NCBI GenBank assembly: GCA_016187725.1
Contig: JACPJE010000155.1
Span: forward strand, 1 to 58,295
Direction of reading: 5' to 3'
DNA length: 58,295 nt
Source of the DNA: Candidatus Latescibacterota bacterium
GTDB taxonomy: Bacteria; Latescibacterota; UBA2968; UBA8231
Below are positions 24,873 through 32,658 of this stretch, piece after piece. Every line of letters starts with the position of its first letter. Position 1 is the first letter of the stretch. Under the pieces are notes generated by a model. It searched no databases and was not told the DNA's origin. It saw only the letters and a list, made by a program, of their open reading frames with translations. The position numbers and the translations under genes are program-made.

Positions 24873-25253
24873 ATGAGAAAAATACTGGAATGTTGCCCGA
24901 ACTGTGGCCGAGACCTGGAAATCACCCAGCTGAAGTGCACCTCCTGCGAGACCCTGATCAGCGCCCGGTACTCCCCCTGCAGGTTCTGCAAGCTCTCTCA
25001 GGAGAGCCTGCGCCTGCTGGAGATCTTCATCAAAAACCGGGGCAACGTCAAGGAGATGGAGCGCGAATTGGGCCTCTCCTATCCCACCGTGCGCAACAAG
25101 CTGGACGCGGTCATCAAGGAATTGGGCTTCGAGCCCAACCCGGCCGCGGAAGAGGACTTCAAAACCCAGCGGCGCCAGATCCTGGAACAACTCGAAAAAG
25201 GTGAACTCAAAGCCGCGGAAGCAGCCGGGCTGCTGGCAAAGCTGAAAAAGTAG
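24873..25253 (+). CDS. DUF2089 Zn-ribbon/HTH protein with C-terminal SHOCT-like module
   Basis: This 126-aa protein has a zinc-ribbon-like N-terminus with paired cysteines (Cys8/Cys11, Cys22/Cys25, Cys36/Cys39). A helix-turn-helix follows (NVKEMERELGLSYPTVRNKL, residues about 54-75), and then a C-terminal helical module (TQRRQILEQLEKGELKAAEA, 98-117, ending AAGLLAKLKK). This is the DUF2089 layout. The HTH suggests a DNA-binding regulator, and the last module is the one shared with four neighbouring proteins. It has its own promoter at 24824-24852 and is followed 8 bp later by the next SHOCT-like gene, so it may regulate its own unit. Confidence 0.85.
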   Translation: MRKILECCPNCGRDLEITQLKCTSCETLISARYSPCRFCKLSQESLRLLEIFIKNRGNVKEMERELGLSYPTVRNKLDAVIKELGFEPNPAAEEDFKTQRRQILEQLEKGELKAAEAAGLLAKLKK

Positions 25254-25261
25254 AGGCCGAG

Positions 25262-26281
25262 ATGGACAATAGCAGATTCCAGATCCTCGGGCAACTGGAA
25301 AGAGGGGAGCTATCGGTCGATGTGGCCTCGCGCCTGCTGGCCGGCGGCGCTGAGGCCAGTCCCGCAGCACCCGCGCCGGATGCCCCCAGCGCCTCCCCCC
25401 CGGTCCTGGCCACCCGCCGCCAGCGCCTGGCCGCCCTGGCCGCACAGGTCCACACCTGGGAACCCGAACGCATGGTCACCCCGCCGGACCAGCCCCCTAG
25501 ATCGTGGCCCTGGCCCGAGAGCGCCTGGCAGTGGTTCTGGCAGGATTTTGCCCACCCCCTGCACCTGGACCACAGCTTTGAACTGGCGGCTGGCACCCAC
25601 CTGCACGCCGTGGTCTACGCCGGCGACCTGAACCTGAGCGGGCTGTCCAGCCCGCAACTCACGCTGGGGGCGGCGGCCTTCGATCTGCGCGCCGGCCTTC
25701 AGGAACGCGCCCTGCACCTGGCTGCAGCCACCGGCGTGCTGGACCTGGGTGTGCCCGGGGCCGTGACCCAGGCCCAGGTGCAGGCCCTGCCTGGGGACGT
25801 GTGTATCCGCGACCTGTGCCTGCAGCGCCTGCAGGTGCGCTGCGAAAGTGGGGATCTGCACTGCGAGCAGGTCCAGGCCGACATCGAGGCCGAACTGGTC
25901 GGGGGCGACGCCGACCTTTTCCACACCAAGGGAGACGTGTGCATCACCGCCCACCAGGGCCGCATCCGCCTGCGCGATCCCGAAGCCATGCAGGTAAAGC
26001 TAGCGGCTGACGAAGGGGTGGAATTGCGTTTGGGAAGGATCGAAAGCGGCCACTACCGCTGCGAGACCCGGGGGGGAGATATCGAGGTGTGCATCGACGG
26101 GGATTCGGCCTGCCAGCTTTCCCTGGAGGCCCGCGAAGGAGGCCAGATCTGCCCGGTCAGGCTGCCCTGGAGCGCCCTGCAGGAGCGCTCGCCCCAGGCC
26201 CTCAAAGGCCAGCTCAAGGGCGGAGGCGCCTCCATAGAACTGGTGGCCCGCGGCGGCCGCATCTACCTATCAGGAGAATAA
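25262..26281 (+). CDS. SHOCT-like protein with DUF4097-like beta repeats
   Basis: This 339-aa protein starts with the shared helical module (RFQILGQLERGELSVDVASR, residues 5-24). A Pro/Ala-rich linker and a Trp-rich segment (PRSWPWPESAWQWFWQDFAH, about 80-99) follow. From about 105 a beta-repeat domain has regularly spaced short strands (GDLNLSGL, GDVCIRDL, GDLHCEQV, GDADLFHTKGDVCI, GGDIEVCIDG), recalling DUF4097 or adhesin-like solenoids. Cysteines recur in the strands. There is no signal peptide, so a cytoplasmic location is likely. Function is unknown. It is 8 bp from DUF2089 and 3 bp from the pentapeptide gene, so it belongs to one transcript. Confidence 0.65.
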   Translation: MDNSRFQILGQLERGELSVDVASRLLAGGAEASPAAPAPDAPSASPPVLATRRQRLAALAAQVHTWEPERMVTPPDQPPRSWPWPESAWQWFWQDFAHPLHLDHSFELAAGTHLHAVVYAGDLNLSGLSSPQLTLGAAAFDLRAGLQERALHLAAATGVLDLGVPGAVTQAQVQALPGDVCIRDLCLQRLQVRCESGDLHCEQVQADIEAELVGGDADLFHTKGDVCITAHQGRIRLRDPEAMQVKLAADEGVELRLGRIESGHYRCETRGGDIEVCIDGDSACQLSLEAREGGQICPVRLPWSALQERSPQALKGQLKGGGASIELVARGGRIYLSGE

Positions 26282-26284
26282 ATC

Positions 26285-27949
26285 ATGAACAGCGAAGAAC
26301 ACACCAAGATCCTGGCGATGCTCGCCGAGCACAAGATCAGCGTCGATGAGGCGGCCAGGCTGCTCGACGCCCTGGAGAACACCCCTGGGCAACCAGAGAA
26401 GCCGGAAGCGCCAACTGCTCCGGAACACCCGTCTGTGCTGGCCGGCATGGACCTGCGCAAGGTCAAGCTCGCCGGTATGAATCTCCGGGGCGCTGACCTG
26501 CGCGGCAGAGACCTGCACGACCTCGACCTGCGCGGTGTCCACCTGGAAGAGGCCGACCTGCGCAAGGCGAATTTCAGCAACGCCGATCTCACGGGCGCCA
26601 ACTTGCAGGGCGCCAAACTCCAGCACGCCAACCTGAGCCATACCGACCTGTCCGACGCCCATCTAGAAGAGGCCGACCTGCGCGAGGCAAATCTCAGCAA
26701 CGCCGATCTCACGGACGCCAACTTGCAGGGCGCCAAACTCCAGCACGCCAACCTGAGCAACACCGACCTGTCCGGCGCCCATCTGGAGGAAGCCGATCTG
26801 TGCGGTATAAATCTCAGCAATGCCGACCTCACGGACGCCAACTTGCAGGGCGCCGTGTTGCAGGGGGCCAACCTCAGCAACACCGACCTGTCGGGCGCTC
26901 ACCTGGAAGAAGCCGACCTCAGCGGCATCAACCTCAGCAACGCCGACCTGTCGGGGGCCCACCTCCAGGGCGCCAAAATGCAGGGCGCCAGGCTGCGACA
27001 AGCCGACCTGTCCGGCGCGCATCTGGAAGAGGCCGACCTCTCAGGGGCCGACCTGAGGGAAGCGGACCTGTCAGGGGCCAATCTCCAGGGCGCCAAATTG
27101 CAGGGGGCCAGGCTGGAGGGGGCGGACCTGGAGGGCGCGAACCTGGAGGAGACCGACGTCTTTGGCACCCTGGCCGAGGCCCCCGGATTCAGGGCGGGGA
27201 CACCGCGACCGCCCAGACCACCCAGGCCGCCCAGACCACCTGTGCCACCTGTGCCACCCAGACTCAAGAACACGGTTGCCGAAGTGAAGGCGCAGGCCCG
27301 CAGCCTGGCGGAAAACGCCGCCCTGTTGGCCAGTGGCGCCGTCGCTGAAGTGAGGGCCCAGGTGCGCGACCTGGCGGAAAACGCCACCCTCATGGCCAAA
27401 TCCGGCATCGACGCGGACTATATCCGCGCCCTCAGGGAAGCCGGGGTCCAGGACCTCTCTGCCCTCTTTCTGCCTGGACTGATCCAGGCCGGGGTGACAC
27501 CGGACTACGTCCGCGCGCTCAAAGAAGCCGGCGTTGAGGATCTCTCCGCCGTCCACCTAGCCGATCTGGCAAAAGCCGGCGTCACCCCCGAATACGTCCG
27601 CGCCCTCAAGGAAGCCGGGGTCACTGATCTTTCGACCGTCTTCCTGCCCGCCCTGGTCAGGGCCGGCATCACCCCCGAATACGTCCGCCAACTCAAAGAC
27701 ACGGGCATCAGCGACCTCTCCGCCGTCCACCTGCCCGGATTGGCCAGGGCCGGGGTCACCCCGGAGTACGTCCACGCCTTGAAAGAGGCCGGGGTCACGG
27801 ATCTCTCCGCCGTCTTCCTGCCCGGACTGATCCAGGCCGGCATCACCCCGGAGTATGTGCGGTCGTTAAAGGAAGCGGGATTGGAAGACCTCTCGGCGGT
27901 TCATCTGCCGGGTCTTAGGGCGAGAGAAAAGGAAAGAGGCGCGAAATAG
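26285..27949 (+). CDS. Pentapeptide-repeat protein with SHOCT-like N-terminus and six 29-aa C-terminal repeats
   Basis: This 554-aa protein has three parts. Residues 3-32 are the shared helical module (KILAMLAEHKISVDEAARLL). Residues about 55-295 are pentapeptide repeats of the A(D/N)LxG type, folding by family knowledge into a right-handed quadrilateral beta-helix; they form a higher order unit of 40 aa. After a Pro/Arg linker and two related segments (VAEVKAQARSLAENAALLAS; VAEVRAQVRDLAENATLMAK), residues 374-547 are six copies of a 29-aa helical unit (GVTPEYVRALKEAG, then a variable DLS(A/T)V(H/F)LPxL segment). There is no signal peptide. Pentapeptide helices can mimic DNA or act as scaffolds; here the role is unknown. 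Confidence 0.75.
   Translation: MNSEEHTKILAMLAEHKISVDEAARLLDALENTPGQPEKPEAPTAPEHPSVLAGMDLRKVKLAGMNLRGADLRGRDLHDLDLRGVHLEEADLRKANFSNADLTGANLQGAKLQHANLSHTDLSDAHLEEADLREANLSNADLTDANLQGAKLQHANLSNTDLSGAHLEEADLCGINLSNADLTDANLQGAVLQGANLSNTDLSGAHLEEADLSGINLSNADLSGAHLQGAKMQGARLRQADLSGAHLEEADLSGADLREADLSGANLQGAKLQGARLEGADLEGANLEETDVFGTLAEAPGFRAGTPRPPRPPRPPRPPVPPVPPRLKNTVAEVKAQARSLAENAALLASGAVAEVRAQVRDLAENATLMAKSGIDADYIRALREAGVQDLSALFLPGLIQAGVTPDYVRALKEAGVEDLSAVHLADLAKAGVTPEYVRALKEAGVTDLSTVFLPALVRAGITPEYVRQLKDTGISDLSAVHLPGLARAGVTPEYVHALKEAGVTDLSAVFLPGLIQAGITPEYVRSLKEAGLEDLSAVHLPGLRAREKERGAK
26540..27075 (+). repeat. 120-bp higher-order pentapeptide repeat
   Basis: The codons for HLEEAD begin at 26540, 26660, 26780, 26900 and 27020, an exact 120-bp period. 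Each 40-aa unit equals eight pentapeptides, or two full turns of the predicted beta-helix. Neighbouring units share long near-identical stretches, which points to growth by recent unequal exchange or slippage. Confidence 0.85.
27404..27925 (+). repeat. Six 87-bp (29-aa) tandem repeats
   Basis: From the codon of Gly374 the sequence runs six times through a 29-aa unit of the form G(V/I)TPEYVRALKEAG followed by (V/L)xDLSAVxLPGLxxA. Odd and even copies alternate between FLPGL and HLPGL or HLADL types, suggesting a two-unit building block that was itself duplicated. Confidence 0.85.
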
Positions 27950-27984
27950 CCATTGGGTTTTGCCTTTCGAGAGGAGAATCTGCC

Positions 27985-28218
27985 ATGCGCGAAGAACGGT
28001 TGAAGGTCCTGGAGATGCTGGCCGCCGGCAAGCTCAATGTCGAGGAGGCCAGTGCCCTGCTCGATACCTTGCAAGGAGACTCGCCAGAAGGAAAAGACCA
28101 CACCAAGAGAGAATTCTGGGGCGCCTTTCCCCACTTCGACTTTGCCAGCTTTTTTGAGAAGAGCTTTGGCAAGTCCGTTAACAGCGCCTTTGGCAAAGGC
28201 GGTTTCTGGCAGCGGTGA
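27985..28218 (+). CDS. Small SHOCT-like protein
   Basis: This 77-aa protein begins with the shared helical module (ERLKVLEMLAAGKLNVEEAS, residues 3-22). After an acidic/Lys linker come repeated Phe-rich motifs (WGAFPHFDFASFFEKSFGKS, and GKGGFWQR at the end). The Phe-rich tail could be a short amphipathic or peptide-binding element. It lies 35 bp after the pentapeptide gene with GAGAGGAGAA before the ATG. Function is unknown. It is the last gene of the SHOCT-like set; the 252 bases that follow hold no gene or clear signal that I can see. Confidence 0.65.
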   Translation: MREERLKVLEMLAAGKLNVEEASALLDTLQGDSPEGKDHTKREFWGAFPHFDFASFFEKSFGKSVNSAFGKGGFWQR

Positions 28219-28470
28219 CCACATCCCCGGATTGAGGCCGGCGCACTCTCGCGATCCTGCCAACCCTTTGTCCCTGGCCAGTCTCTAATCTTACAACACT
28301 GCGCCGAACACTTCTTCCTTCTCCACCGTTGTACAGATCAATGAAAGTGGCCGCCGCTCCGCGGCAGGGAATTTTGCGGCCCTGCCAACCGCCGGCCCGC
28401 AGCGCGGCTCTAATTGTGCGTGAGAACCATTCCTATAACACGGCCTTCACCCACCCCTGGAGATAACCGA

Positions 28471-28740
28471 ATGTTCCTGATCACTGCACTCTTTGTCCTC
28501 GGCGCCTTGGCGCCGCAGCTGGCCGAGGCCCACAACGGCACCAACGGTGGATTTTTCACCAGTCAATCAGCGATGTACCGAGACCGGAAGGTGGGGTATG
28601 TCTTCCTGACCAACAACGACCAGGGCGACCGCTTCCACAAAGCGCTGCGGGCCTTTCTCATCGAGGCACCTCGGCCTGCGCTTCCACCGGGGTGCAGAGC
28701 GCCGGCGCCACCCGCTGAAGGGATCTGGCAACTGTGTTGA
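28471..28740 (+). pseudogene. Probable remnant of a serine hydrolase (beta-lactamase family)
   Basis: This 89-aa frame joins a signal peptide (LITALFVLGALAPQLAEA) directly to a stretch that resembles the C-terminal part of class-C-beta-lactamase-like serine hydrolases: HNGTNGGFFTSQSAMYRDRK is the usual H-G-x-N-x-GF segment and VGYVFLTNNDQGD the strand after it. The SxxK and YxN motifs of the fold are missing, and the end (APRPALPPGCRAP) looks like a shifted frame. An internal deletion that kept only the two ends explains it best. A true short secreted protein cannot be excluded. Confidence 0.5.
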
Positions 28741-28797
28741 CATTGTTCGATCCAGCCCGGCAGCTTAATCATCGACCTTAACCACGCGAGGACTCCC

Positions 28798-31383
28798 GTG
28801 AGCAAGACCACCACCAGCGCAGCGCTGACCTTTATAGTCCTGGCGGGCGCCCCCCACCTGCTCCAGGCCCAGGAACCCCAGGCCGCCCACCCTGCCAGGA
28901 CCATGCAGGCAGTGCGCATCAATCCGGCGCCGCCCAAAATAGACGGGGTGCTCGACGACGAGGTCTGGCAAAAGACGCCCATGGCCAGCGACTTCGTCCA
29001 GAAGGACCCCACCGAGGGGCAGCCAGCCTCGGAGCGCACCACCGTCCAGATCACCTATGACGAGGAGGCCCTGTACATCGGGGCCCGCTGCTACGACCGC
29101 GAGCCGGACAAGATCACCGCGCCCCTGGTCCGGCGCGACCAGTACTTCGAGACCGACCGGGTCTCCGTCAACCTCGACCCCCACCACGACCACCAGACCG
29201 GGTACTTCTTCTCGGTCAACCCTTCGGGCTGCCTCATCGACGGCATCCTCTACAACGACACCTCCGAGGACATCACCTGGGACGGGGTCTGGGAGGGCAA
29301 AGCCTCCAGAGACGAACAGGGCTGGAGCGCCGAGTACAAGATCCCCTACCATGTCCTGCGCTTCAGCTACAAGGAAGAGTACACCTGGGGCGTCAATGTG
29401 CTGCGCTGGATCAGCCGCAAGCAGGAGCGCGACGACTGGGTCATGACCCCCCGGGGCGTCAACGGCTGGGTCGCGCGCTTCGGACACCTCGAAGGGATCA
29501 GAGGGATCAGCCCCGCAAAAGCACTGGAGATCTTCCCCTTTGCCCTGGGCCGCTCCTCCTTTGAGTCGGGCGACCAGGACTGGCTCTCCTCCGCGGGCCT
29601 GGACCTGCGCTACGGCCTGGCCTCCAACCTCTCCCTCAACGCCACCATCAACCCTGACTTCGGCCAGGTCGAGGCCGATCCGGCGGTGCTGAACCTGAGC
29701 GTCTTCGAGACCTTCTATGAAGAGCGGCGGCCTTTCTTCGTCGAGAGCAACACCTTGTTCAGCACCCCGCAACCAGACATCGTGGGGATCAGCAGCCCCT
29801 CGCAGCTCTTCTACTCCCGCCGCATCGGCAAACAGCCGGACCGCTTTTCCGCACCAGACAACAGTGAAGTCATCCGCCAGCCCGAGGCCACCACCATCCT
29901 GGGGGCGGGCAAGTTCTCGGGCAAGACCGCCTCCCGCACCTCCTTTGGCATCTTCGACGCGGTGACCGCCAGCGAACACGCCCTGATCGAGGAAGAGGAA
30001 ACCGGAGAGCGCCGGCGCCATCGCCTCGAACCCTTGACCAATTCCCTGATCGGGCGCGTCCAACAAGATTTGGGCGCCAACTCCTCGGTGGGGGCAACCC
30101 TCACGGCGGTGAACGGAGAGGATTTCAGGCCGGCGTACGTGGGCGGGGTGGACGGCAACCTCAAATGGCGCCAGAACGCCTATGGCCTCTACACCCGCCT
30201 GGCCGGCAGCCGCGCCGGCACGGATCTCGACCCGACAAAGGGGTACGAGGGAACGGCTTACTTCTACAAGTTCTCGGGCTGGTTCGGCGGCCAGGCGTAC
30301 CTCAATGCCCGCTCCCCCGGTTTTGAGGTGAACGAGCTGGGGTACATGGACCGGGCGGACTGGATCCAGACCGGCGGGCACCTCTACGCCCAGATCCAGA
30401 AACCCTGGAAGCTGGCACGCCGCTCGGGGTTCAATCTCAACACCTGGACCCACTGGAACTACGACCAGGTGAAGCTGAGGCAGGGGGTCAATTTCAACAC
30501 CTGGAACGAGCTGAAGAACTACTGGTTCTTCCAGGTCGGCATCAGCCGGGAGTTCGAGGCCCAGGACGATCTGGAAACCCGGGGCGGCCCAGTGATGGAC
30601 ACGCCGGCCCGCTTCTGGTACTGGGGCAATTTCAGCACCGACCGCCGCAAAAAACTCAGCCTGGGATTATGGCCCTCTGGGGAAGTGGTCGATGGCGACC
30701 GGGGGGGCAATTGGCGGGTGAAGGTGAGCTTGAGCGCTCGGCCCAGGCCCAATATCCAGTTCGAGTTGGCGCCCTCGTACCAGGCCCAGTCCAATTTCGC
30801 CCAGTGGATTGACAACATCGACGACAACAACGACGGCACCGACGACCACTTTGTGTTCGGCGAATTGGAGAGCCACACCCTCGATCTGACCACCCGGCTC
30901 AACGTGGCCTTCTCGCCCACCTTGACCTTGCAGACCTATGTCCAGTCCTTTGTGGTCGCGGGGGATTACCAGCGCATCAAAGAATTGGCCCGCCCCGAGT
31001 CCTATGAGTTCACCCCCTACGCCGGCCTGAGCGACAACCCGGACTTCTCCCGCCGCTCCCTGCGCGGCAATATGGTGTTGCGCTGGGAGTACCGGCCCGG
31101 CAGCGCCCTCTTCCTGGTCTGGTCCCAATCGCGCAGCGCCGATTTGGACGAGGCCGTGGACCCGGAACTGCGCGCCTTTGCGGGCGTGAAGGACAGCTTC
31201 GCCGACGAAGGCAGCAACGTCTTGCCTCGACGTAAAAGGACTGGGACTGGCCCCGCCCCAACTCCAGCCGCTCCAGGCCGGCGGCCAGCTTGCGGCTGCG
31301 GGCAGCCCGGTCGAGGCAGTTGCGCTGGCCCAGGGCCAGGCAGGTGGGAAAGGAGAAGCCGCTTCGGCGAAAACGCTCGCTGA
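28798..31383 (+). CDS. DUF5916 outer-membrane protein with CBM9-like domain, 3' end lost
   Basis: The first 808 residues form a normal protein: signal peptide (LTFIVLAGAPHLLQAQ), a carbohydrate-binding-9-like domain from about 40 (PPKIDGVLDDEVWQKTP, ERTTVQITYDEEALYIGARC), and a DUF5916 beta-barrel region (ATINPDFGQVEADPAVLNLS, FYEERRPFFVESNTLF). These proteins sit in the outer membrane of FCB-type bacteria; their function is not well known. After DEGSNV (nt 31221) the frame runs into Arg/Pro/Gly-rich sequence that is the antisense of the ImmA/IrrE gene, so the natural ending, probably a dozen or so residues forming the last barrel strand, is missing. The start is GTG with GAGGA upstream. Confidence 0.8.
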   Translation: MSKTTTSAALTFIVLAGAPHLLQAQEPQAAHPARTMQAVRINPAPPKIDGVLDDEVWQKTPMASDFVQKDPTEGQPASERTTVQITYDEEALYIGARCYDREPDKITAPLVRRDQYFETDRVSVNLDPHHDHQTGYFFSVNPSGCLIDGILYNDTSEDITWDGVWEGKASRDEQGWSAEYKIPYHVLRFSYKEEYTWGVNVLRWISRKQERDDWVMTPRGVNGWVARFGHLEGIRGISPAKALEIFPFALGRSSFESGDQDWLSSAGLDLRYGLASNLSLNATINPDFGQVEADPAVLNLSVFETFYEERRPFFVESNTLFSTPQPDIVGISSPSQLFYSRRIGKQPDRFSAPDNSEVIRQPEATTILGAGKFSGKTASRTSFGIFDAVTASEHALIEEEETGERRRHRLEPLTNSLIGRVQQDLGANSSVGATLTAVNGEDFRPAYVGGVDGNLKWRQNAYGLYTRLAGSRAGTDLDPTKGYEGTAYFYKFSGWFGGQAYLNARSPGFEVNELGYMDRADWIQTGGHLYAQIQKPWKLARRSGFNLNTWTHWNYDQVKLRQGVNFNTWNELKNYWFFQVGISREFEAQDDLETRGGPVMDTPARFWYWGNFSTDRRKKLSLGLWPSGEVVDGDRGGNWRVKVSLSARPRPNIQFELAPSYQAQSNFAQWIDNIDDNNDGTDDHFVFGELESHTLDLTTRLNVAFSPTLTLQTYVQSFVVAGDYQRIKELARPESYEFTPYAGLSDNPDFSRRSLRGNMVLRWEYRPGSALFLVWSQSRSADLDEAVDPELRAFAGVKDSFADEGSNVLPRRKRTGTGPAPTPAAPGRRPACGCGQPGRGSCAGPGPGRWERRSRFGENAR

Positions 31384-32066
31384 GCACCGCGTAGGTGGCC
31401 CGCAATCGCTGGCCCCCCCGTGGAGGCAGCTCCATCCAGCGCTCCAGCTCGCGCCACTCTCCCCTTTTGAGCTGCCGGCGCGGCTCGACCAGTACCAGAG
31501 CACAACTGGCCGCATCCGCCTCCATCATGCGCAGGCACACCGCCTCCACCGAGGCCCCGTACCGGGCGGCCAGAGCCTCGGCGCAACCCGCCCCGAACCC
31601 ATTGGACGCCAGGTCGGCGCTGAACAGGTCCATGGGCATCAGGAACTCGGTGGCGGCCAGGTCGCACAGGTACTCGAGCCGGCCTTCGGGCTCAAAGAGC
31701 CGGGGCCGCCGGGGATGCCGGTACCGGGGATTGCTCAGGTAATCCGGGACGGGGATTGCTCAGGTAATCCGGGAAGAGGGTGTGGGCGATCTCGTGGAAG
31801 AGGTTGAAGTAGGTGCGCGCCCTGGGCCTTTCCGGCCGGTAGAGGATGGTGGGCCGGCCTTCCTGCACAAAGATCATGGCGTCTTCTAACCAGGGCTCCG
31901 ACACCGGCGCGCAGCGGATCCCCAGGACCTGGGCCACCAGCAGTGGATCAAAGGGCGGCGGGGCCCATCCCTCGTCGATGGCCCGCAGCAATTGGTCGGC
32001 CTCGGCCAGCTTGGCCCGGGCCCGCTGGCGCACGCTCTCCTCGAGGGTGGCGCCCCCTTCAACCAC
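31222..32066 (-). pseudogene. ImmA/IrrE-type zinc metallopeptidase, frameshifted and 3'-truncated
   Basis: The gene starts at GTG 32066, overlapping the XRE stop by 8 bp, with GGAGG five bases before. It reads to the HExxH motif NLFHEIAHTLFPDYLS. Removing one copy of a 25-bp tandem duplication at 31725-31774 would restore the frame into RLEYLCDLAATEFLMPMDLF, the conserved third motif of the ImmA/IrrE family, and on to a C-terminal domain (SERFRRSGFSFPTCLALGQR). At about 31222 the coding sequence is cut by the junction with the DUF5916 gene. ImmA/IrrE peptidases usually cleave the partner XRE repressor. As it stands the protein is broken at two points. Confidence 0.8.
31725..31774. repeat. 25-bp perfect tandem duplication that shifts the ImmA/IrrE frame
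   Basis: Two identical 25-base copies (31725-31749 and 31750-31774) lie head to tail just after the HExxH codons. As 25 is not a multiple of three, the duplication moves the reading frame by one base, exactly the difference between the two ImmA/IrrE frames on either side. Confidence 0.95.
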
Positions 32067-32472
32067 GCCGACCTCCGGTGATCTCCCGGAGCATGCCGTA
32101 CACCAGGGCCCACTGCTCCTTGGTGGTGGGCCGGCCCCCTTTGAGCTGCACAAAGGAGAGGGATTTGATCTCCTCCGGCTCCAGGGGACGGCTCTGGACC
32201 TTGCGCTCGTTGATGAAGGCCCGCAGCCCTGTGTTGATCTCCGGCTCGATCAGGTCCTGGGCCTCGCGCTCGGGCGGCCTGCCCATCAGTTGGGCGATGG
32301 TGACCCCCAGGGCCTCGGCGATCTTGAAGAGCACCTCAGCCCCCGGCCGCCGGCTCTTGCCGCTCTCGATCTCCCACAAAAAGGCCTTGGAGACCCCGGC
32401 CTTGCTGGCCAGATCCGGCAGGGTGAGCCCGCGCAACTCCCGGTATTTTTTTATGTAATCGCCTATTTCCAT
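32059..32472 (-). CDS. XRE-family transcriptional regulator (ImmA partner)
   Basis: This 137-aa protein has an N-terminal XRE/Cro helix-turn-helix at about residues 6-62 (YIKKYRELRGLTLPDLASKA, GVSKAFLWEIESGKSRRPGA, LFKIAEALGVTIAQLMG) and a linker region that ends in a segment probably read by its peptidase partner. It overlaps the ImmA/IrrE gene by 8 bp. XRE-ImmA pairs act as stress- or damage-responsive switches, often on mobile elements. The upstream region holds a perfect palindrome (32620-32637) and the half-sites GTTCGC and GCGAA that could be its operators. Confidence 0.9.
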   Translation of the reverse strand: MEIGDYIKKYRELRGLTLPDLASKAGVSKAFLWEIESGKSRRPGAEVLFKIAEALGVTIAQLMGRPPEREAQDLIEPEINTGLRAFINERKVQSRPLEPEEIKSLSFVQLKGGRPTTKEQWALVYGMLREITGGRRG

Positions 32473-32498
32473 AGTCTTTTTCCTCAGTCTTTTTCCTC
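32473..32498 (-). repeat. 13-bp tandem duplication carrying two ribosome binding sites
   Basis: On the minus strand GAGGAAAAAGACT occurs twice in a row immediately before the ATG of the XRE gene. The near copy places GAGGA about eight bases from the start, a fair Shine-Dalgarno site; the far copy is an extra one 13 bases upstream. Confidence 0.8.
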
Positions 32499-32581
32499 GC
32501 GCTTGCCGTCTTAAGAGGGAAGATACATCAGCTCTGCGCTAATCGCAAACCAAAAATCTCTCTTGTTCGCGAAGAAAGATA

Positions 32582-32637
32582 TTGCCAAGGTGTTTTCCAA
32601 AGGATATATTCAATAAAATGGTTCGCTAAAGCGAACC
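32582..32637 (+). promoter_or_regulatory. Promoter of the small HTH gene with palindromic operator over the start point
   Basis: TTGCCA (32582-32587), a 17-bp spacer and TATATT (32605-32610) make a good sigma-70 promoter. A perfect palindrome GGTTCGC-TAAA-GCGAACC (32620-32637) covers the expected transcription start. A second GTTCGCGAA site lies at 32565-32573, upstream of the -35 box and between the divergent genes. A repressor bound at the palindrome would block initiation; the adjacent XRE protein is the natural candidate. Confidence 0.7.
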
Positions 32638-32658
32638 GCCTAACCCAGAGGAGGCGCT

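Noticed and set aside
28219..28470. A possible small gene or RNA in the 252-bp gap
   Set aside because: No open frame with a ribosome site and no convincing hairpin-plus-T-run or promoter pair was found.
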